Below are positions 1-13,413 of a stretch of 64,000 nucleotides of DNA, piece by piece; position 1 is the first letter of the stretch; every line of letters begins with the position of its first letter. Both the position numbers and the translations under genes were made by a program. Under the pieces are notes generated by a model. It worked only from the letters and a program-made list of their open reading frames with translations, searched no databases and was not told where the DNA came from. Source of the stretch: Hibiscus mutabilis (lineage: Eukaryota > Streptophyta > Magnoliopsida > Malvales > Malvaceae); NCBI GenBank assembly GCA_019671005.1, contig CM033744.1, forward strand, positions 14,438,128 through 14,502,127, read 5' to 3'.

Positions 1-814
1 ATGATACAATAGCTTCATCCTTTACGCCGAGTTGCGAGAGGGCTAAGGTTAGCGGTTTTAAGTTTAATTTCATTCATCTTTATATAGGATTTATGATCGC
101 TCCTTCTTGTGTTTTGTGTGTAGATGAGGGAGAGATCTCCCCTGAGGATAACATTGATGATGAATTGATCGACGTGGATTCGACCAACACCGAGAATAAG
201 TTAGGCAGTCCGACTGGGATTGGATCTACCACGATAGGTCTCAGCGATGGGCCTGAAGGGCTACTATTGAATCTCATAAAGCTTCTGATGCTGCACGTCT
301 TGGTGCCTATTTCTCAGCTGTTGCTGCCGCTGCTATGACAGTAACAATTGCCAATTTTGGCCTTGTTGTGATGACTCTTAAGACTGCAGCGCCTGCGTCT
401 GTTGCTGCTGCTGTGGCAATCGAAGTAGCTATCGATTCCCCTGTTGAACTAGACAACCGCTTTGTCCTGGTGAAAGACCCTATGGTTCCAGCTAGAACGG
501 TAGCCACTACCACCTCTAATATTGAGGGAGCTAGCATGCCATATTCGAGGAAAGTTAACTTGACCGTACTCTCTAATTTTAAAGCCTGGCTTACAGCTAA
601 ACCACCCTCCGCGGTGCCACCCATGCAAAGTAAGCCGGTGACGACATCTTGCAATTCCAAACGCAGTCACAATCTTGCAGAGGCTACTATGACAAAGAGA
701 CAGCGGTCCTTACCACCTTCCACTGTTAATGGCTCCAAAAATTCTAAAGCTGGGATTAGCAACGTCAAAAACTCTTCGGCAGAGGTTGATGTTCAACCTA
801 ACCGAGAAAAATAA
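1..814 (+). pseudogene. LINE ORF1 C-terminal part (L1a)
   Basis: Remnant of the LINE ORF1 (nucleic-acid-binding, gag-like) protein. The readable part from 335 to the stop at 814 is an Ala/Val/Thr-rich low-complexity linker ending in a basic, Ser/Pro-rich tail (VEVDVQP-type ending, here AEVDVQPNREK). The same ending is seen in the other LINE copy just before its ORF2. The upstream part (93-338) is acidic and reads in a different frame, so there is at least one frameshift near 300-335. The N-terminal DUF4283-like domain and zinc knuckle would lie left of the window. No catalytic function is expected; the family binds LINE RNA. Confidence rests on homology to the better copy at 29917-31499. Confidence 0.7.
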
Positions 815-819
815 AGCTC

Positions 820-3387
820 ATGTGTTAGAACTAGCGAGGTCTTAGTAAGCCTCAGGCAGTTCAGTCCGTAGGGCGGGTTGTCGCTTTAGTCTAGATCTTG
901 TTTTTCTCAGTGAAACTATTTTCAATAAGTTTAGTAATGATAGGTTGAAATCTATTCTTAATATGTCCAGTTGTATCACTATGGATAACAACAATGAATG
1001 TTCAGGCTTGATGCTCATTTGGAATAACAATATTTTAGTAGATTTGCTTTCATACTCTATGTACCATATTGATGTTATTGTACATTCTGGTTCTGATAGT
1101 TTTCGTTTTTCTGGTATCTATGGTTATGTTGAAACGAACTTGAAATCAAAGACTTGGGATCTTATTGACACTTTACACTCCACATCGCATCTCGCTTGGC
1201 TTATTGGGGGCGATTTGAATGAAATCTTATCCGATAATGAGAAACAAGGCCGATGTCATCGCGTACGTTCCCATATTGATAGGTATAGGGATTGCTTATC
1301 CCGCAACAACTTATTTGATTGTAAGCCCGATAAAGGTTGGTTTACTTGGACCAAATCGAGCCCTCATATCTAGCCTGTATACAAACAGCCTGACTATTTT
1401 GTTGCAAACCTAGATTGGCTTCATGTGCACACTGACAGTCGCGCTATCTCTGGCTTTAAAGCAGATTCTGATCATCGCATCATTATCGTGGACATAGCAC
1501 CGGAACCTTTAGCACCTTATGTCGCTAGGGAAGATCACTTCTGTTTTAAGCAATGTTGGGCAAATCATGCTGACTGTGTCGCCACAGTTTAAGTTGCTTC
1601 GTCGGCCATCCATGGCTCGGCCATTGATAAAATTCATGCAGTCAGCGAATGCCTCAAGGATTGGCAGGTCCAACAGCATAGAAATTCTAGTCAGCATATT
1701 GCTGAGCTAAATAAACAAATCAACTCTTGCCTTCAGAGTAGACTCTCATCTATCGATATGGAGGTCTTTTCTTGTTGCTAAATCTGAGCTTCGCCATCTT
1801 CTTGATGTCCAGGAGAGGTATGGGCCCTGCGATCCCAAATCGCTTGGCTTTCTCAAGGTGATAAAAATAACTCATTCTTCCATGCTCAAGCAAATGGAAG
1901 GCGTAAGAAAAATAGGATTAAAGGACTGTTTGACCATTCTAATATTTGGAAGGAAGGTATGAAAGATATCATGGGAATTGTCACTGCGTACTTTCAGGAT
2001 ATTTTCACTTCTTCTAATCCAATCATCTCACCTATGATTTTGGACAACATTGCTCCATCTTCTAATCCAACCATCTCACCTATGAGGCCTTGACACGACA
2101 TTATACCATGGAAGAAATTGTCCACGCTTTTAAAGACATTCACCCGAACAAAGCTCCTGGGTTTGATAGCCTATCCAGCAGGTTTTATCGTCAACACAGG
2201 AATATAGTAGGCGAAGATGTCATTAAGTTTATCAAGACTATTGTCAGGGGTAGCAGACATGGCTACGATTAAATGTACGGTTATGGTCCTAATCCTAAAA
2301 GTGGCTGAACCCACTTTTATGAGACAATTACGGCCCATTAGTCTTTGTATGGTGATTTATAAAATTATCGTTAAAGTGTTTCTTAACCACATGAAACCTA
2401 TTCTCCCCTATTGCATTAGTGCACCCAAGTTGCTTTTGTTAAAAGACGAAATATAACGGACAATATCCTCGTCGCCCATGAGCTGGTACATTCTCTTAAC
2501 TCAAGTGGGATAAGGCCCTTTCAGGGCGCTGCACTGAAACTTGACATGGAGAAGGCGTTTGATCGCATAGAGTGGTCTTTCCTCTGGAGAATTATTATTA
2601 GGATAGGGTTTGCCGAGTCTTAGGTTGAGGCTCCCTATCACCGGTCATCTATCCCCAACATGGGTTAAGGCAAGGAGACCCACTCCCTTCCTTTTTCATT
2701 TTCTTATATGCACTCAAGGTCTCTCAGCTACTCTTTTAGCTAAGCAACAGATGAGCCGAATCCCAGGTCTTTGTGCCAGATGTCATAGACCTCGAGTAAA
2801 TCACTTGTTTTTCGCTGATGAAAGTATGATGTTTATCTGCAACAATATTGATGAAGCATCCCATCTTAAAGAAATTATGAATCTCTACGCCTCTTTCTTA
2901 GGTCAAGCGGTTAACTTTGAGAAATCCACGACATTTTTTAGCCCTGCACTTCCTCTGATCACAAGCAGGTGGTCCATACCATCCTTGGGGTTAGAGAGGT
3001 GGATGACCCAGGGATCTATCTTGGCGTTCCCCTCTTAATCGGGAAAAATAAAACTGCTTCCTTAGCGTTTGCTCGAGACAAGGTGAATTCCTGTATGTCC
3101 AATTGGGATGGACGATATGACTAATTTTGTACAATGCTATTGGTGGTCTGGAAAGAATAACAAACTAGAAAGGCCTCTGCTCGCTTGGGACGTTATTTGT
3201 TCCCCCAAGTCTGTTGGGGGCGTCAGCTTTCTAGATATGCATCTATTCAACATTGCCCTGCTCGGTAAACAAATTTGGCGCAGAATCACGGAGCCGGATT
3301 CCCTACTTGCCATGGTCTATAGAGCACGATACTTTCCTTCTGGAAACATTTTGGACCCGAGACTCATAGGAAAGCCTCCATGGCATG
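820..3387 (+). pseudogene. LINE ORF2, endonuclease-reverse transcriptase, broken and truncated (L1a)
   Basis: ORF2 makes the nick and copies LINE RNA at the target. Its start near 820 is damaged: the WNCRGLG-type endonuclease start reads with two stops. Recognisable pieces are the endonuclease core with GGDLNEI (about 1207) and the SDHRIIIVD catalytic block (about 1467-1493), then reverse transcriptase with NKAPGFD (about 2146), LRPISL (about 2329), LDMEKAFD (about 2539) and the active-site box. That box reads FADE instead of the usual FADD/YADD (about 2811), so the second catalytic Asp is Glu. The segment between the GFAES and HSLPF/FLFHF parts is short and frameshifted. The protein stops at the satellite junction, so the C-terminal zinc-finger and RNase H parts are missing. 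Confidence 0.85.
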
Positions 3388-6300
3388 GAATATGATTATA
3401 TCGCCTATTTAGACATGCACGCCTTAAACCCAACAAACAGACTCAAAATAAGATTAAATCAAATTTTATGAGTTAAAATATTTGATTATAGGATTTGGAA
3501 TATAATTATATATCTTAACCTCATTTTCATAAATTTTACTCTGTTAAAATTCCAACGGGTCCACAATAAGCCCATTTAGACATGCACGCCTTAAACCCAA
3601 CAAAACGAACACAAAATAAGATTAAATCAAATTTTATGAGTTAAAATATTTGATTATGGTATTTTGAATATGATTATATTGCTTAACCTAAATTTCAAAA
3701 CTTTTTTACTCGGTTAAAATTCCAACGAGTCCATTGTAAATCCCCATTTAGACATGCACGCTTTAAACCCCAACAAAACGACCAAAAATTAAGAGTAAAT
3801 AACACTTTATGACTTAGAATATTTACGTATGGGATTTTGAACATGATTATATTGCTTAACCTTATTTTTAGAAATTTTTACTCGGTTAAAATTCTAACTG
3901 GTCCACTTGAAAGCACATTTAGACATGCATGCCTTAAACACAACAAAACGACCACAAAATAAGATTAAATCAAATATTTTGAGTTAAAAGATTTGATTAT
4001 GTGCTTTTGAATATGATTATATAGCTTAACCTCAATTTCAAAACTTTTAACTCGGTTAAAATTCCAATGGGTCCACTGTAAAGCCTATTTAGACATGCAC
4101 GCCTTAAAACCCAACAAAACGGTCAAAAAATAAGATTAAATCACATTTTATGACTTACTATATTTATTGATGGGCTTTTAAACATGATTATATAGCTTAA
4201 CCTCATTTTCAGAAATTTTAACTCGGTTAAAAATCAACTGGTCCACTATAAAGCCCATGTAGACATCCAACCATAAACCCAACAAAACGGCCACACAATA
4301 AGATTTAATCAAATTTTATGAGTTAAAAGATTTGATTATGTGATTTTGAATATGATTATCTAGCTCAACCTCAATTTTAGAACTTTTTACTCGGTTAAAA
4401 TTCCAACAGGTCCACTATAAACCCATTTAGACTTGCACGCCTTAAACCCCAACAAAACAACCAAAAAATAAGATTAAATCACATTTTATGACTTAAAATA
4501 TTTATTGATGGGCTTTTGAACATGATTATGTAGCTTAACCTCATTTTTAGAAATTTTTACTAGGTTAAAATTCCAAGTGGTCCACTATAAAACCCTTTTA
4601 GACATGCACGCCTTAAACCCAACAAAAAGACCACAAAATAAGATTAAATCAAATTTTATGAGTTAAAAGATTTGATTATGGGCTTTTGAATTTGATTATA
4701 TAGCTTAAACTCAATTTTTGAACTTTTTACTCGGTTAAAATTCCAACGCGTCCACTGTAAAGCCCATTTAGACATGCACGCCTTAAACCCAATAAAACGG
4801 ACACAAAATAAGATTAAATCAAATTTTATGAGTTAAAATGTTTGATCATGGGATTTGGAATTTTATTATATAGCTTAACCTCATTTTCAAATATTTATAC
4901 TCGGTTAAAATTCCAACGGGTCCACTATAAGACCATTTAGACATGCACGCCTTAAACCCGACAAAACGGCCACAAAATAATATTAAATAAAATTTCATGA
5001 GTTAAAATATTTGATTATGGGATTTTGGATTTGATTATATAGCTTAACCTCAATTTCATAACTTTTTACTCGGTTAAAAATTCAACGGGTCCACTGTAAA
5101 ACCCATTTAGACATGCACGACTTAAACCCCAACAAACGGCCGAAAATAAGATTAAATCACATTTTTTATTTAAAATATTTAGTGATGGGCTTTTGAACAT
5201 GATTATATAGTTTAAACTCATTTTTAGAAAATTTTACTCTATTAAAATTCCAACTGGTCCACTGTAAAGCCCATTTAGACATGCATGCCATAAACCTAAC
5301 AAAACGTACACAAAATAAGATTAAATCAATTTTTTTAGTTTAAAGATTTGATTATGGGCTTTTGAATATGATTATATAGTCTAACCTCAATTTTAGGCCT
5401 TTTTACTCGGTTAAAATTTCAATCGGTCCACTGTAAAGCCCATTTAGACATGCACGCCTTAAGCCCCAACAAAACAGCCGAAAAACAATATTAAATCACA
5501 TTTTTTGACTTAAAATGTTTAGTAATGGGATTTTGAACATGATTACATAGCTTAACCTCATTTTTAAAAATCTTTGCTCGGTTAAAATTCTAACTAGTCC
5601 ACTATAAAGCTCACTCAGACATGCACGCCTTAAAACCAATAAAACGAACACAAAATAAGATTAAATCAAATTTTATGAGTTAAAATATTTGATTATGAGC
5701 TTTTGAATATGATTATATTTCTTAACCTCAATTTCAGAACTTTTTACTCAATTAAATTCCAACGATTCCACAGTAAAGCCCGTTTAGAAATGCACGCTTT
5801 AAACCACAACAAAATGGTCAAAAAGTAAAATTAAATCACATTTCATGATTTAAAATATTTACTTCTGGGCTTTTGAACATGATTATGTAGCTTAACCTCA
5901 TTTTTAGAAATTTTAACTCGGTTAAAATTCTAAGAGGTCCACTATAAAGCCCATTTAGACTTGCTTGCCTTAAACACAACAAAACGGCCACAAAATAAGA
6001 TTAAATCAAAATTTTTGAGTTAAAATATTTGATTATGGTCTTTTGAATATGATTATATAGCCTAAACTCAATTTTAGAACATTTTACTTGGTTAAATTCC
6101 AACGGGTCCACTGTAAAGCCCAATTAGACATGCAAGCCTTAAATCTAACAAAACGGACACAAAATAAGACTAAATAAAATTTTATGAGTTAATTTTTTTT
6201 ATTATGGTATTTGGAATATGATTATATAACTTAACCTCATTTTCAAAAAATTTTACTCGGTTAAAATTCCAACGGGTCCACTATAAGCCTATTTAGACAT

Positions 6301-9300
6301 GCACGCTTGAAACCCAACAAAACGACCACAAAATAAGATTAAATCAAATTTCATGAGTTAAAATATTTGATTATGGGCTTTTAAATATGATTATATAGCC
6401 TAACCTCAATTTTAGGACTTTTTACTCGGTTAAAATTCCAATCGGTCCACTGTAAAGCCCATTTAGACATGCACGCCTTAAGCCCCAACAAAACGGCAAA
6501 AAACAATATTAAGTCACATTTTTTGACTTAAAATGTTTAGTGATGGGATTTTGAACATGATTATATAGCTTAACCTCATTTTCAAAAAATTTTTGCTCGG
6601 TTAAAATTCTAACTGGTTCACTATAAAGCCCACTCAGACATATACGCCTTAAAACCAATAAAACGGACACAAAATAAGATTAAATCAAGTTTTATGAGTT
6701 AAAATATTTGATTATGAGCTTTTGAATATGATTATATTTCTTAACCTCAATTTTAGAACTTTTTACTCAGTTAAAATTCCAACGATTCCACAATAAAGCC
6801 CATTTAGAAATACACGCTTTAAACCACAACAAAATGGTCAAAAAGTAAGATTAAATCACATTTCATGATTTAAAATATTTATTGCTGGGCTTTTGAACAT
6901 GATTATATAGCTTAACCTCATTTTTAGAAAATTTTAACTCGATTAAAATTCTAGCAGGTCCATTATAAAGCCCATTTAGACTTTCTTGCGTTAAACACAA
7001 CAAAACGACCACAAAATAAGATTAAATCAATTTTTTTGAGTTAAAATATTTGATTATGGTCTTTTGAATATGATTATATAGCCTAAACTCAATTTTAGAA
7101 CTTTTTACTTGGTTAGAATTCCAACGGCTTCACTGTAAAGCCCAATTAGACATGCACGCCTTAAATCTAACAAAACAGACACAAAATAAGACTAAATCAA
7201 ATTTTATGCATTAAAATTTTTTATTATGGGATTTGGAATATGATTATATAACATAACCTCATTTTCAAAAATTTTTACTCGGTTAAAATTCCAACGGGTA
7301 CACTATAAGCCTGTTTAGACATGCACGCCTAAAACCCAACAAAACGACCACAAAATAAGATTAAATCAAATTTCATGAGTTAAAATATTTGATTATGGGC
7401 TTTTGAATATGATTATATAGCCTAACCTCAATTTTAGGACTTTTTACTCGGTTAAAATTCCAACTGGTCCACTAGAAAGCCCATTTAGAAATGCACGCCT
7501 TAAGCCCCAACAAAATGGCCGAAAAGTAAGATCAAATCACATATTTTGACTTAAAATATTTAGTGATGGGATTTTGAACATGATTATATACCTTAACCTC
7601 ATTTTCAAAATTTTTTACTCAGTTAAAATTCCAACTGGTCCACTGCAATGCCCACTCAGACATGCACGCCTTAAACCCAATAAAACGGACACAAAATAAG
7701 ATTAAATCAAATTTTATGAGTTAAAATATTTGATTATGAGCTTTTGAATATGATTATATTTCCTAACCTCAATTTTAGAACTTTTTACTCGGTTAAAATT
7801 CCAACGATTCCACAGTAAAGCCCATTTAGACATGCACTCTTTAAACCCCAACAAAATAGTCAAAAAGTAAGATTAAATCACATTTTATGATTTAAAATAT
7901 TTATTGCTGGGATTTTGACCATGATTATATAGCTTAACCTCATTTTCATAAATTTTATCTCGGTTAAAATTCTAGCAGGTCCACTGTAAAGCCCATTTAG
8001 ACATGCTTGCCTTAAACACAACAAAACGACTATAAAATAATATTAAATCAATTTTTTGAGTTAAAATATTTGATTATGGTCTTTTGAATATGATTATATA
8101 GCCTAAACTCAATTTTAGAACTTTTTACTTGGTTAAAATTCCAACGGGTCCACTATAAAGCCCATTTAGACATGTACGCCTTAAACCCAACAAAACGGAC
8201 ACAAAATAAGACTAAATAAAATTTTATGAGTTAAAATTTTTTATTATGGGATTTGAAATATGATTATATAACTTAACCTCATTTTCAAAAAAATTTAATC
8301 GGTTAAAATTCCAACGGGTCCACTATAAGACCATTTAGACATGCACGCCTTAAACCCAATAAAATGGCCACAAAATAATATTAAATAAAATTTCATGAGT
8401 TAAAATATTTGATTATGGGCTTTTGAATTTGATTATATAGCTTAAACACAATTTCATAACTTTTTATTCGGCTAAAATTTCAACGGGTCCACTATAAAGC
8501 CCATTTAGACATGCACGACTTAAACCCCAACAAAACGACCAAAAAATAAGATTAAATCACATTTTTTTATTTAAAATATTTATAGATGGGCTTTTGAACA
8601 TGATTATATAGCTTAAACTCATTTTGAGAAATTTTTACTCTATTAAAATTCTAATTGGTCCACTATAAAGCCCATTTAGACATGCATGCCTTAAACTTAA
8701 CAAAACAGACACAAAATAAGATTAAATCAAATTTTATGAGTTAAAATATTTGATTATGGGCTTTTTAATATGATTATATAGCTTAACCTCAATTTTAGAA
8801 CTTATGACTCGGTTAAAATTCCAACGGATCCGCTATAAAGCCTATTTAGACATGCACGCCTTAAACCCTAACATAACGGCCAAAAATAATATTAAATCAC
8901 ATTTTATGATTTAAAATTTTTATTGATGGGATATTAAACGTGATTATATAGCTTAACCTCATTTTCAGAAATTTTTACTTGGTTAAAATTCCAACTGGTC
9001 CACTGTAAAGCCCTTTTAGACATGCATGTCTTAAACCCAACAAAACAGCCACAAAATAAGTTTAAATCAAATTTTATGATTTAAAAGATTTTTTATGGGA
9101 TTTTAAATTTGTTTATATAGATTAAATTTGATTTTTGAACTTTTTACTCGGTTAAAATTCTAACGGGTCCACTGTAAAGCCCACATGCACGCCTTAAACC
9201 GAACAAAACGGACACAAAATAAGATTAAATCAAATTTTATGAGTTAAAATGTTTGATAATGGGATTTTGAATTTGATTATATATCTTAACCTCATTTTCA

Positions 9301-12300
9301 AAAAATTTTACTCGGTTAAAATTCTAACGGGTCAACTATAAGCCCATTTAGACATGCACTCCTTAAACCCAACAAAACAACCATAAAATAAGATTAAATC
9401 AAATTTCATGACTTAAAATATTTGATTATGGGCTTTTGAATATGATTATATTGCTTAACGTCAATTTTATGTATTTTTTACTCGGTTAAAATTCTAACGA
9501 GTATACTGTAAAGCCCATTTAGACATGCACGCTTTAAACCCCAACAAAACGGTCGAAAAATAAGATTAAATCACATTTTATGACTTAAAAATTTAGTGAT
9601 AGGATTTTGAAAATGATTATGTATCTTAATCTCATTTTCAGAAATTTTTAGTCGGTTAAAATTCCAACAGGTCCACTGTAAAACTCATCTAGACATGCAT
9701 GCCTTAAACCCAACAAACAACCACAAAATAAGATTAAATCAAAATTTATGAGTTAAAATATTTGATTATAGGCTTTTGAATATGATATGATTATATAACC
9801 TTAACCTCATTTTCAAACTTTTTACTCGGTTAAATTTCAATGGGTCCACTATAAAGCCCATTTAGACATGCACGCCTTTAAAACCCAACAAAACGACCAA
9901 AAATAAGATTAAATCAAATTTTATGAGTTAAAATATTTGATTATGGGCTTTTGAATATGATTATATATCTTAACCTCAATTTTCAAAACTTTTACTTGGT
10001 TAAAATTTCAACGTAAGGTCCACTATAAAGCCCATTTAGACATGCACGCGCCTTAAACCCCAAAAACAAAAATAACAAAATAAGATTAAATCAAATTTTG
10101 AGTTAAAATATTTGATTATGGGCTTTTTGAATATGATTATATAGCTTAACCTCAATTTTAGAACTTTTTACTTCGGTTAAAATTCTTTATGGTCCACTAT
10201 AAAGCCCATTTAGACATGCACGCCTTAAACCCCAACAAAATGGACAAAAAATTAATTAAATCAATTTTTTGACTTAAAATGTTTAGTTATGGGAGTTTAA
10301 AATTTTTATGATTATATAACTTAACCTCATTTTCAAAATTTTTTACTCGATTAAAATTGAGTTATGGGTCCATGGTCTTTTATAAAGCCCATTTAGACAT
10401 GCACACTTGAAAACCCAACAAAAAATGGACACAAAATAAGATTAAATCAAATTTTATGAGTTAAAATATTTGATTATGAGCTTTTGAATATGATTATATT
10501 TCTTAACCTCAATTTTAGAACTTTTTTTTACTTGGTTAAAATTCCAACGGGTCCCTTTATAAAGCCCATTTAGACATGCACGATTTTAAACCCCAACAAA
10601 ATGGTCAAAAAATAAGATTAAATCACATATTTTGACTTAAAATATTTAGTGATGGGATTTTGAACATTATTATATACCTTAACATCATTTTCAGAAATTT
10701 TTACTTAGTTAAAATTCCAAATGTTCTACTACAATGCCAATTAGACATGCACACCTTAAACCCAACAAAACGGACAAAATATAAGAACAAATCAAATTTT
10801 ATGAGCTAAAATTTTTTATTATGGGATTTGGAATATGATTATATAACTTAACCTCATTTTAAAAAAATTTTACTCGGTTAAAATTTCAACGGGTCCACTA
10901 TAAGCCCATTTAGATATGCACGCTTTAAACCTCAACAAAACGGCCAAAAATAAGATAAAATCACATATTTTTACTTAAAATGTTTAGTGATGGGATTTTT
11001 AACATGATTATATAGCTTAACCTCATTTTTAGAAATTTTACTCGGTTAAAATTCCAACCGGTGCACTGCAAAACCCATTTAAACATGCACACCTTAAACC
11101 CAACAAAAGGACACAAAATAAGATTAAATCAATTTTTTTGAGTTTAAATTTTTTATTATGGGATTTGGAATATGATTATATAACTTAACCTCATTTTCAA
11201 AAAATTTTACTCGGTTAAAATTCCAACGGGTCCACTATAAGCCCATTTAGACATGCACGCCTGAAACCCAACAAAACGGCCACAAAATAAGATTAAATCA
11301 AATTTCATGATTTAAAATATTTGATTATGTACTTTTGAATATTATTATATAGCTTGACCTCAATTTTATAAATTTTTACTTGGTTAAAATTCCAAAGGGT
11401 CCACTGTAAAGCCCATTTAGATATGCACACCTTAAACCCTAACAAAACGTCCGAACAATAAGATCAAATAATATATTTTGACTTAAAATATTTAGTGATG
11501 GGATTTTGAACATGATTATATTCCTTAACCTCATTTTCAAAATTTTTTACTCAGTTAAAATTCCAACTGTTCTACTACAATGCCAATTTAGACATGCACA
11601 CCTTAAACCTAACAAAACGGACACAAAATAAGACTAAATCAAATTTTATGAGCTAAAATTTTTGATTATGGGATTTGGAATATAATTATATAACTTAACC
11701 TCATTTTCAAAATATTTTACTCTATTAAAATTCCAATGGGTCCACAATAAGCCCATTTAGACATGCACACCTTAAACCCAACAAAACGGCCACAAAATAA
11801 GATTAAATCAAATTTCATGAATTAAAATATTTGATTATGGGCTTTTGAATATAATTATATAACTTAATCTCAATTTCATAACTTTTTACTTGGTTAAAAT
11901 TGCAACGGGTCCACTGTAAAGCCCATTTAGACATACAAGCCTTAAACCCCAACAAAACGGCCAAAAAATAAGATAAAATCACATATTTTGACTTAAAATA
12001 TTTAGTGATGGGATGTTTCACATGATTATATAGCTTAACCTCATTTTTAGAAATTTTTGCTCGGTTAAAATTCCAACTGGTGCAATACAAAGCCCATTTA
12101 GACATGCACGCCTTAAACCTAACAAAACGGACACAAAATAAGATTAAATCAAATTTTATGAGTTAAAATTTTTTATTATGGGATTTGGAATATGATTATA
12201 TAATTTAACCTCATTTTCAAAAATTTTTACTCGGTTAAAATTCCAACGGGTCCACTATAAGCCCATTTAGACTGCACGCTTGAAACCCAACAAAACGGCC

Positions 12301-13137
12301 ACAAAATAAGATTAAATCAAATTTCATGAGTTAAAATACTTGATTATATGCTTTTGAATATTATTATATAGCTTGACCTCAATTTTATAACTTTTTACTT
12401 GGTTAAAATTCCAACGGGTCCACTATAAAACCCATTTAGACTTGCACACCTTAAACCCTAACAAAACGTCCGAACAATAAGATCAAATCACATATTTTGA
12501 CTTAAAATATTTAGTGATGGGATTTTAAACATGATTATACACCTTAACCTCATTTTCAGAAATTTTTACTCAATTAAAATTCTAATTTGTCCACTCTAAT
12601 GCCCATTTAGACATGCACACCTTAAACCCAACAAAACGAACACAAAATAAGACTAAATCAAATTTTATGAGTTAAAATTTTTGATTATGGGATTTGGAAT
12701 ATGATTATATAACTTAACCTCATTTTCAAAAATTTTTACTCGGTTAAAATTCCAACGGGTCCACTATAAGCCTATTTAGACTTGCACGCCTTAAACCAAC
12801 CAAAAGGCCACAAAATAAGATTAAATCAAATTTCACAAGTTAAAATATTTGTTATGGGCTTTGAATATTATTATATAGCTTAATCTCAATTTCATAACTT
12901 TTTACTTGGTTAAAATTGCAACGGGTCCACTGTAAAGCCTATTCAGACATGCACGCCTTAAACCCCAACAAAATGGCCAAAAAAAAAGATAAAATCACAT
13001 ATTTTGACTTAAAATATTTAGTGATGGGATTTTGAACATGATTATATAGCTTAACATCATTTTTAGAAATTTTTACTCGGTTAAAATTCAAACTGGTAAT
13101 TTTAGAACGTTTTACTCGGTTAAAATTCTAGCTGGTG
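3388..13137. repeat. ~169 bp satellite array, about 57 monomers, with 6-mer higher-order repeats
   Basis: Head-to-tail array of AT-rich monomers of about 165-173 bp. The anchor TTAGACATGCACGCC recurs about every 169 bp (for example near 3409, 3577, 3748, 3917, 4086). Each monomer also carries ACTCGGTTAAAATTCCAAC and GGTCCACTATAAAGCCC. At least three monomer types are visible: A (AGTTAAAATATTTGATTATGG), B (ACTTAAAATATTTAGTGATGG) and C (TTTTTATTATGGGATTTGG). Types often alternate A/B, and diagnostic variants return at about 1020 bp, giving a 6-monomer higher-order repeat. The length is typical of plant centromeric or subtelomeric satellites, but the location is not shown by the sequence. No open frame in it is a gene. 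Confidence 0.95.
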
Positions 13138-13146
13138 GGGTACAAT

Positions 13147-13413
13147 GTGTTCCGAAAATGCTCTCAACTCTCTCATCCCTCTCCTCTTCCTTCCTTTATT
13201 CTTTTCTCCCCCTCTCCCTCCACAGCCTCCTCTCCTCCGTCGTGCTCCTCCAATAGTATCTCGCCTCTCCCTTTGGCTGGTGCTAGATTCTCGTGCCTTC
13301 TGTGGTTTTTTGGGTACGAATCAGCTTTGTGCTGTTGGACCGAGCAATCTTTCCCACCATTCAGGTATGCCACTTATCCTTTGAGATCGAGAAGAGAGCA
13401 TTTTCGGACACAC
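13147..13413. repeat. Inverted-repeat pair, possible MITE
   Basis: The left arm at 13147-13165 (GTGTTCCGAAAATGCTCTC) matches the reverse complement of the right arm at 13394-13413 (GAGAGCATTTTCGGACACAC) almost perfectly. The arms enclose about 228 bp. This is the layout of a short non-autonomous DNA transposon. I see no clear target-site duplication next to the arms, so a plain hairpin is an alternative. Confidence 0.4.

Larger units (their letters stand above)
1..3387 (+). mobile_element. Plant L1-type LINE fragment (L1a), truncated both ends
   Basis: Non-LTR retrotransposon copy lying on the + strand. It holds the C-terminal part of ORF1 (1-814), then ORF2 with an endonuclease domain (about 820-1500) and a reverse transcriptase domain (about 2090-3380). 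The order and local wording match the LINE at 29917-33768 in this window (shared short motifs such as SDNEKQG, FDCKP, LGKQIWR), so they are two diverged copies of one family. The left end is cut by the window edge. The right end stops inside ORF2 where the satellite begins, just after the GKPPW stretch. No LINE 3' end or poly-A tail is present. Many stops and frameshifts make it inactive. Confidence 0.9.

Noticed and set aside
11815..12105. Open frame inside the satellite
   Set aside because: Pure satellite monomers; the peptide repeats with the monomer (MSKWALYCT / MSKWALQWT).
3388..13137. CRISPR-like array
   Set aside because: There are no short repeats with unique spacers; the whole ~169 bp monomer repeats and the context is a plant genome.
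3388..13137. CENP-B box or telomere-type motif in the satellite
   Set aside because: I saw no match to the CENP-B box consensus and no TTTAGGG runs.
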